A stretch of 64,000 bases of DNA from Antitrichia curtipendula (lineage: Eukaryota > Streptophyta > Bryopsida > Hypnales > Leucodontaceae). The position numbers and the translations under genes are program-made. Positions 57,146 to 64,000 of the stretch are shown piece by piece. The notes beneath the pieces are model-generated. The model was not told the DNA's origin. It saw nothing but the letters and a program-made list of their open reading frames with translations, and did not search any database. The stretch is from assembly GCA_951230915.1 (NCBI GenBank), contig OX579635.1, positions 6,944,001 through 7,008,000 on the forward strand, written 5' to 3'. Within the stretch, counting starts at the first letter, position 1, and each line of letters opens with the position of its first letter.

Positions 57146-57731
57146 GTGTTGGGTTTTTTTGGGGTCCGGATAAAAGGTCTAAAAATTAAGGGTCAAGGTT
57201 TATTTGGGAAAAGATTGACCGCAAGAAACCAAGAGGAGGAAGAAAAGAAAAGGGGTAGAAGAGAAGACGCACGCCCAAATGTCGTGAAAAATCTACATAC
57301 AAATATTCACATACCACCTCTCTCTCTCTACACCAATTTGAAACCAACAAGAATGAAAGAGGATTAGAGGAAAATAGGATGAAATAGGAGAAGAGTTGAG
57401 AGAGATAATAAATAGTGATCTAGGCTTAGGCTAAGTCGACTTAGGAGGGAAATCTCGAGAATTTGTAGTGACCATTAGAAGGCGGATTATGATGACACAA
57501 AAGCAAGGTCGTGTAAGAGGGTAGGAGGGACATTAAAACCTCTTCGGAGTTAGAGTCTATAGTTGTAAGACATCCTTAAAAGCTTAGGTGGAATAGTGTT
57601 AGTGTAGAAGAAGAGGGGGAGAAAGAAAAGGAAGGAGAAAAGGAAAGAAGGGGTTGGATTGCAAGGTTGTAACACACTCTCGAATTAAGCGGTGAGCTTG
57701 GGGAAAATTCAACCAAGACCAAAAGACCACC

Positions 57732-57794
57732 ATGGAGCACGAAGAGGTGTACGTGGACGAACACGAACTTCTTTCCAACATCGGCAGTGAAGAA
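57732..57794 (+). CDS. 21-codon acidic LTR exon (LTR 2)
   Basis: ATG in ACCACC-ATG-G context, 21 codons starting MEHEEVYVDEHE and ending GSEE, then GTGAGT. Differs from LTR 1 at several residues but stays open and acidic. Confidence 0.55.
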
Positions 57795-58685
57795 GTGAGT
57801 CTTTGACTTAATCCTTGGTGTTTCTTCTTACTAGCGTTGATTTCCTTAATTAGCCCTTTACGCGTGATTAACAAGCCGTGATTAGTACAAGTGGGTGTTA
57901 GATTCAAAAATTGCTAGATTAGGGATAGAGGATCCCAAAAACATAACACACTTAAGATTTGGCTTCTGATCGACCATGTTAGGATAAGTTAAGTATTCGG
58001 GGGTAGACGGAGGAGTTGAATCAAAATTTCATTTGAAAAAAACCATGGATGGAGATTAGGAATTTAGGTTAGAAGGAAGATCTAGGATTCAAACTAGGAG
58101 TTAAAATTAGGAGTAAAAATCTAGACTTAATTTAGGAGTAAAAATCTAGAGTTAAAATTAGGAGTAAAAATCTAGACTTAGTTTGGGAGTAAAAATCTTA
58201 GAGTTAGGTTAGAAAGTAATAACTTAGAGTCGAAAGGCAAAAGGTTAGAGTAAAAGTTAAATTGTAGAGTTAATTCTCAAAGTAGAAACCAGGGTTAAAA
58301 GTCAAAACATAGAGTCAAAATTGGAAGTAAAAATTAGAGTTAACACTCGGGAGTAAAAAACCAGAGTTATATTTAGAGGTTAGAAATTAGAGTAAAAGCT
58401 AAGCTTTAGGATTAGCCTGTAGAATTAGAACTTCCAAGAGAAGTGTCAAAACCCAAAAGATAGTCTTAGAGGTTTATGGAAAGAACGTGAGGGTTTCCCT
58501 TTCAAATAGTTAGAGACGTTCGAAATGACGCCAACTACCCAGTCAACCCTAGACATAAGATAGATAGTTAGGGAGTTAGGATTTACTATCACCCTTGGTC
58601 ATTGCAGTTAGCCTGTTAATTACCCATGCATTTCTAGTTAGTTTCGTTGTCATTCACGACACTTAGGAGACGTTAGCAAAGAAGA

Positions 58686-58710
58686 TCCATTACTTGGAAG
58701 GCACAGTGGA
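58686..58710 (+). promoter_or_regulatory. Conserved LTR 3'-end hairpin (LTR 2)
   Basis: TCCATTACTTGGAAGGCACA then GTGGA; the A-to-G change in the right arm is tolerated as a G-U pair, one pair is lost. Confidence 0.45.
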
Positions 58711-58810
58711 CCGCGCTCCCAACACCCCCATATATTAAAAAGGTGGATAAAGGCATAGAACTTGGTCGGTGTTCGCCTGATTACCAAGGGTGGGTAATCC
58801 TGCGCCCACA

Positions 58811-60869
58811 GCATGTGAGGACACGTGGAAAATCTGAATATTACTGGAACACGTTGAATACTTGAATCAAATAGTACAAACACAAAACCAAACAAGAAAT
58901 ACAGAAGACAAACGCACCTTCTTTTGCACGTCCAAAACGCGAAACTTAACATAATCCAGCTGATAGTTTTTTGTTCCTTAAAAATATTTCTAGAAACGTG
59001 ATTTCTGCGTTTATAAGGCATTGTTGTCAACATGTTTTTCCTCTAGTGAATGCTGGCTGGATTTTTTGACGCTTTGCCATGGTCAAAATGTATATATTGG
59101 TCCCTGCTGCTGTTTTAACTTCTTCTAAAAATATATTTATTTCATCATTGGAGGGATTTTGGTTGGGATGCAGGTTTGTGTTTATAGTGAAGCCATGGAG
59201 AGAATGTTTATGTAGCCAACTTAGCTCTAGTTTAGGAACATGGAAGTTTGCATATCGCCAAGTCACCCTCACCATTCTACACTAGTTTGCCTAAATCATC
59301 CTAGCATTGTAGCGAACATCGCCAAGTAAGCATTGAGTCTTTTATCTCATTGCTAGGATCACATCTCTTCCTCATAGATTTTTGCCTAAAAAAAGCCAAG
59401 CACATAGAAGAATTTGCCAATTAGAATACCAGGTGTTTCTACAGTTTGTCACTGAAAAATTGTGGATGATTTCATAAAGTCGCCACTTCAGCACTCCAAT
59501 TCCATTGAATATCACCTTTTTATTCATTCCGGGGAAATGAAAAAAAAACCCTTAGTTCCATGTAGTTCAAAGTGTATTTATAGTTGGGAATAATATTCTT
59601 ACAAATAATTCTACATATTATAAAATACAATTGACATTTTATATCTCATATAATTAACATTCAACTCCTATACAATCCCAATTACGCATATCAAATTTTA
59701 GTTTCAAAAAATCAAAACTCCATTTTTTGGTAATTTTTTTAATTTTATAATAGTGATTTTCAGTTTTCTATGATAATTGATTGAAAAATATTGATAATTT
59801 CAAAATTCAACTACATAGAAATGTAGAAAACATCCATATACACATCTTTTATGTTAAAAAATTCCCCATAAAATAATAAAAATGTTATTTATGAAGAATT
59901 GAATGTAAGATAGTAAATAATGAGTCTCCTTTGCAACACCAAGAGCATGGTAATCTTTATTATGTCAGTAAAAAATAATTTTACTATCATTATGACTCAA
60001 AGTTTATCTTATTAATGACTTTTTTGTTTTCTTTTTAATCTTGGGAACAATGCTTTTAGTAAACTTAAAGAACCATGAGTGACAAACAATTATTTACAAG
60101 GGAGGTATTTTTTTTGGGCACTAATCAAAGAGGCCCTATGATTATGTATTTTCTAATTTTGTTATTAAAATATACCTCAATAGTTATTCTAATCCTTTGG
60201 TATAACATGTAAGATTTTTGCATGATTCTATTGTGTTGATAATAACAAGGAAACATGTGGCAAAATTTATGAATGAAACAATAATAATGAAAACACTACT
60301 TCATTGTATAGATTGGCTCAAGTGCTCGATCTTCAATAAATAATTTAGTAAAGGATCGTTACAAAAATGGACCAAGTACTATAGTACTGTGACCTCGTAG
60401 AATTTTATTTTTTTAATGAAATAAAATATGAATAATTTTTAAAGTATTAAAAATAGTATGTTTTTCAAAATTCAGATTCTAGAAAAATGTATCTCTAAAA
60501 GTTATGCACAAAAAAAGAGTGATGGAAATACCAAAAAAATAGATAAATAGTATAAAAATAAATAAATAATAGTTTAAAAATCCAAAAAATTCAAATTAAA
60601 AAAATCCAATTTTTGTAACTTGAAGGTGCTTCTTTTTGACAATTTTCATCTTTGGAAAAAAAAAATTGTGTCCTTTGCATTTTAAGCACATGCGGAAGGG
60701 TTATACTTTATTATTTTTTAGAAAATCTCTTTGCAAGTTTGTGTAATTTTGGTAGAAGTCTTTGTATCCTAATTTTTACCTTCAAATTTACATTTTTGGA
60801 TTAAAAATAGTACTATTTCCCCCCCCCCCTTCCTGGTCACTCATAATATTTGGGATTGATATAAAATTT
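58811..60869. other. AT-rich region, no gene recognised
   Basis: No supported coding frame. Mostly low-complexity AT-rich sequence; a poly-C run occurs at about 60822-60832. Confidence 0.45.
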
Positions 60870-61391
60870 TATCCACAAAAACTAAACTAGTATGCGCAAC
60901 CTTCCCAAGTTTTTATTCATTGAAAATGGACATTGTATGAAGAAGTAACAAGCCAGTGATGTTCACTATAATCCAAAAATGTTGGGATTTTGAACTTCAA
61001 ATTGCTCCCAAACATTCAAACAACTTGGATTGACATGAAAATTTTACCAGAATAACTAGACTTCAAGGGAAACATAACACAAAAAGATATTATTGAAAAC
61101 AAACATTGAATGGATGAAGGAGATACAACTCATACAAGCCCCCAAAGTTATAGCCATCAAATCCAGTTTGGTAAACTCAAATTGAACCACTGAACTTTGA
61201 TTGGCTTTCAAAAAATTAATATATCTTGGATTGATCTAAATTTTTTACCACATGGACTAGAAAAGAGAGCACAAATTTTACAACAAGCTTTATTGAATTC
61301 GGACATTGGATGCAAAAGTTACAACACTTTGAATTGGACTAGAAACTATGAAAGGACACTTTTGGTCCCCTTGGGCAATGAAGGTGGTTAA
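60870..61391. mobile_element. Partial copy of the 12155 TTAA element, reverse orientation
   Basis: Read in reverse from 61391 (TTAACCACCTTCATTGCCCA, then AGGGGACCAAAAGTGTCCT) it follows the left part of the 12155 element through more than two of its internal repeats. The other terminus is missing, so it is truncated. Confidence 0.65.
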
Positions 61392-62840
61392 ACAAATATG
61401 AAAATCCTAAATTATCACTTCAAAGTAATCAAATGTTTTGAAAGGAGTTAAATCAAACATTGGAAAATAATTTCCATTTCTTTTATTAAGTGTTAAATGA
61501 TAAGAAAAAATGTGACAAAGTTCATCTTTGATTGTATAATTTTTAACCTTCAAAATTGTAATTGAAATTTTTTATTTATACAATACCAAATGGAGTCTTG
61601 GAGTATGTCCCTATACTTTATCTCCCAAAACTTGTGTATCATCACTACAATAAAATAAAATATAGTTCATAATTATATTCAAGGATGGTAAATTTTAAGA
61701 ATTTATATCATATAAAGTTTTCAAATACTATTAAAATTGAATATCAATCACTACTTTAATTTGAAGTAATTTTTAATTGTAATTAAAATTCTTATTGATA
61801 TTGATATTTAAGGAATTTTCAGTAAAAATTCAATCAGTGATTTATTGATTTATTGATTTATATCTTTGACCTATTATTTGGCCTTTTGTGTATTCAAAAT
61901 GATTCAAATGTATTAAATCTTAGAAAATTATCAAAAAATAGAACTTAAATTTTTAATTCAAAAATTCAAAAATCATGATACCAAATATAACATTAAGAGG
62001 TTGAACTTGGGTACGTTCCACATGCCTAAAGAATGAATCATCAATTCATGCAAATTATTTATTTGCTACAAAGAGTACAGAATTAGGGAAAGGTGTCCAA
62101 TTAACAAAAAACCGCTATTCAACTTTTGAAGGACCAAGTGTTTGTTCAAGGACATTGGGATTTTAGATGGTAGGTGTGATTTAGAACAAGTTAGAATATG
62201 ATTTTGCTTTCAAAATTTGCATAAATATACCTCAAAGGAGTGAAAGGACATACTATTCAATGATGAAGAACATCAATCTAATGTAGAAGAAAAATCTTAC
62301 TTTAAGAGGGCTTGAAGTTTGTTGACCCTATTTGGTAGGGATGAATGGAATTTTGTTTTTCAAACATTGAACCCTATAATCATTCAATCCACGCTATCAA
62401 ATGGGCTGAAAATTTTTTCACACATTTTCATAATGGGCTACTACACTTTTAAATACTTGAAGGTCAAAAAAAATTTGATTCACAATTTTGGTCAATGGAG
62501 CAAAAAATAGCAATTTTTGAGAATTATCTTGTAAAACACCCCTATTTCTTTGGAGGTTGAAAAGAATCCCCCTACAATTGGTGAATAATGTTGTGTCACT
62601 TTCTACTCAACTATGAATACTACTAGTAGATTTGGCATAAAATAATATTAAAAGAAAATGCCTAGATTCCTAGAGTTAGAAAAATATTTCTTCAAAATTT
62701 ATTTTTTTGTATGATAAAAATAGAATATCCAAGGGTATTCTGAAAATCCCGTTTTACCTTAAAAAAATATTTAATTTAGCCCAAGAGTGTAGGACTGAAC
62801 CTTGTAGCATAGCACGGTAAATGTTTACAAAAAAGAGCTG
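61392..62840. other. AT-rich region, no gene recognised
   Basis: Nothing supported in this stretch. Confidence 0.4.
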
Positions 62841-63914
62841 GTGACCGACTTGACTGATGTCAACAGCTTTGGAGCCGGGTTTAGTAAAAGCGACACTGAC
62901 GAACTCCCGAACGCGACTCCTCCCGAGACTGCCGCGGCGTCGGCCCGATTGATCCGGCGACAGGATTGCATCGGCCAGCCCCGTGATCACGTTCCAGCAG
63001 TCACGGCGATCAGCGGATTCTGCTCACGACCCATTTGCATCCCGGCACTTTCCGGGAAATGCAAACGCCGAGGACTCCCGAAACCAAATTGCCACTATTG
63101 ATGCTCACTAGCACGTTCAGTTGCAATGCAGATAAGTTAACTTGCATGCATCGATCAACTGACGCTGTCGATTACTGAGGGATAGAATTCCATTAAGTTA
63201 AGGCTCCCTTCCCGAGGTATTTGCGCGTGGTAGCTACCTCCTGGTTGACCCTTGCTTGGTCCAGAACCGCCCCAAAATAGCAGTCGAACTCGATTACTAC
63301 GGGATCGATCGGGAGAGCCGTGCAACGAGATCGGGTTTGACGGCTGGTTTGGGGTGCCAGTGCGGGAAAGACGGCGCAATCTGTGCGACGTTGGTGCGCG
63401 TCGAGGGATGGCGAGGATTGCATGTGAGCGGGAAAGAGAGAGATCGAGTCGATGCAGAAGACGGTCGTATTCGTCAGAACAACAGCGTTCGGAAGTTTAG
63501 AATTGTGAGGTTCAAGCAGTTTGTGAACTAGGACTCTTAAGTGGTACGGTGAGATTTTGAAATCTAGGATTGGTGTCGATTTGTGGGTTCACTTGAGCGA
63601 CTGACCCTCCGTCAGTTTTCGCTGGAATCCGCCATTTGTACGAACGTGAGGGTGTAGACCTGTACAGTAGGTGGGGATTCAGGAACGGAGTAAGGGGCAC
63701 CGTCGAGTGGTGTTATTCTTGTGATGCTTGCGGAGGCAGATGGTCGGATTAGTTTTCTGACGTCGCGTTGGTGTAGCAGATCAAACGAGGTGTGACGACG
63801 ATGACAATGGTGGCAGTCGGCAATGCTACGGTGTGAACTGGTTGGGTGAGATGCGAGATGCCGGGGCTGTGTCGACCAGGGTCACCGCGTAAGAGGATCC
63901 TAGGCGTTGTGTAG
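62841..63914. other. GC-rich block, possible retroelement leader
   Basis: Composition changes sharply from AT-rich to GC-rich near 62850. Several overlapping open frames exist on both strands (for example plus frame ending 63531, GLGCQCGKDGAICATLVRV), none recognised. Taken with the coiled-coil frame that follows, this could be the LTR and leader of another element entering from the right. Confidence 0.25.
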
Positions 63915-64000
63915 ATGGATTCTCAAAAAGGCCCGGTTGACAGGGTGGAAGGGGAGCTGAGGAGCCAAATGCAGGAGGTCGGGGATGCAGAAATCACTTC
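63915..64000 (+). CDS. Start of a possible gag-like frame (partial, runs off right edge)
   Basis: ATG at 63915 opens a frame to the window end: MDSQKGPVDRVEGELRSQMQ, then EVGDAEIT. The charged, heptad-like start resembles the N-terminal coiled coil of plant retrotransposon gag proteins. Only 28 residues are visible, so this is tentative. Confidence 0.3.
   Translation, partial: MDSQKGPVDRVEGELRSQMQEVGDAEIT

Larger units (their letters stand above)
50947..58810 (+). mobile_element. LTR 2, plus orientation, interrupted by LTR 3
   Basis: Begins TGAGCTCCCAATTTGTCACT at 50949 (one or two terminal bases altered) and ends GGGTAATCCTGCGCCCACA at 58810, closely matching LTR 1. About 0.7 kb present in LTR 1 (after GTAGAACCAAAATAG) is deleted at about 51065. 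The nested LTR 3 splits it at 51306-55607. Contains TATA 55800, CGGCGAAGCTTTG motifs 56285-56485, minisatellites 56810-57145, small exon 57732-57794 and hairpin 58686-58710. Flanks show no duplication. Confidence 0.78.

Noticed and set aside
38729..58810. A complete LTR retrotransposon with LTR 1 and LTR 2 as its pair
   Set aside because: No primer-binding site after 42668, no convincing polypurine tract before 50947, no matching flanking duplication, and no reverse transcriptase or integrase between them.
62754..63101. Overlapping frames on both strands in the GC-rich right-hand block
   Set aside because: No recognisable protein content on either strand and mutual overlap; left as unannotated GC-rich sequence.

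Overview
The window is nuclear DNA from a land plant with a repeat-rich genome. Evidence: GT-AG introns of about 0.1-1 kb, a plant-specific acidic ribosomal protein P3, a plastid-type tRNA (guanine-N7) methyltransferase, a putative plastid protein, telo-box promoter elements, and very long LTRs with nested insertions. The species cannot be fixed from sequence. A TET/JBP-like dioxygenase gene and the unfamiliar repeats fit a non-flowering plant (bryophyte, lycophyte or fern) better than an angiosperm; this is inference.

Left part (1-25 kb) is gene-bearing. A long open reading frame enters from the left edge on the minus strand (2-1207). A decayed hAT-type transposase lies at 3.9-6.8 kb. Four intron-containing genes follow: a small membrane/DnaJ-type zinc-finger protein (9361-9897), a conserved-looking putative plastid protein (14230-16331), the TrmB-type methyltransferase (minus, 8 exons, 20459-23265) and P3 (plus, 23646-24783). 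The last two share a 380-bp head-to-head promoter with a telo-box. Between genes lie a TTAA-flanked piggyBac-like MITE (12155-13122), a perfect 84-bp palindrome (13345-13428) and a 2.2-kb PIF/Harbinger-like element with TTA duplications (17511-19671).

Middle and right parts (27.5-58.8 kb) are dominated by nested repeats. A hairpin-containing tandem array (28.2-29.06 and 34.4-35.0 kb) carries a hAT MITE with a perfect 8-bp duplication and was split by a minus-strand solo LTR (29063-34415), which itself holds a second TTAA MITE. Three more LTRs of the same superfamily occur at 38729-42668, 50947-58810 and 51306-55607; the last is nested in the second and flanked by a perfect CACGG duplication. 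All four LTRs contain a TATA box, repeats of a CGGCGAAGCTTTG motif, a minisatellite, a 21-codon acidic open exon ending at a GT donor, and a conserved hairpin near the 3' end. No reverse transcriptase or integrase was recognised, so these are LARD-like solo or recombined LTRs. Two decayed copies of an unidentified zinc-finger protein (36596-38728 and 42669-45333) flank one of them.

Between LTRs, at 47806-49206 (minus), lies an apparently intact four-exon gene for two C2H2-like zinc fingers followed by a TET/JBP-like 2-oxoglutarate/Fe(II) dioxygenase domain. This is the most notable gene in the window. The right end (58.8-64 kb) is AT-rich with a partial copy of the TTAA element, then a GC-rich stretch that may be the start of another retroelement whose reading frame runs off the edge.
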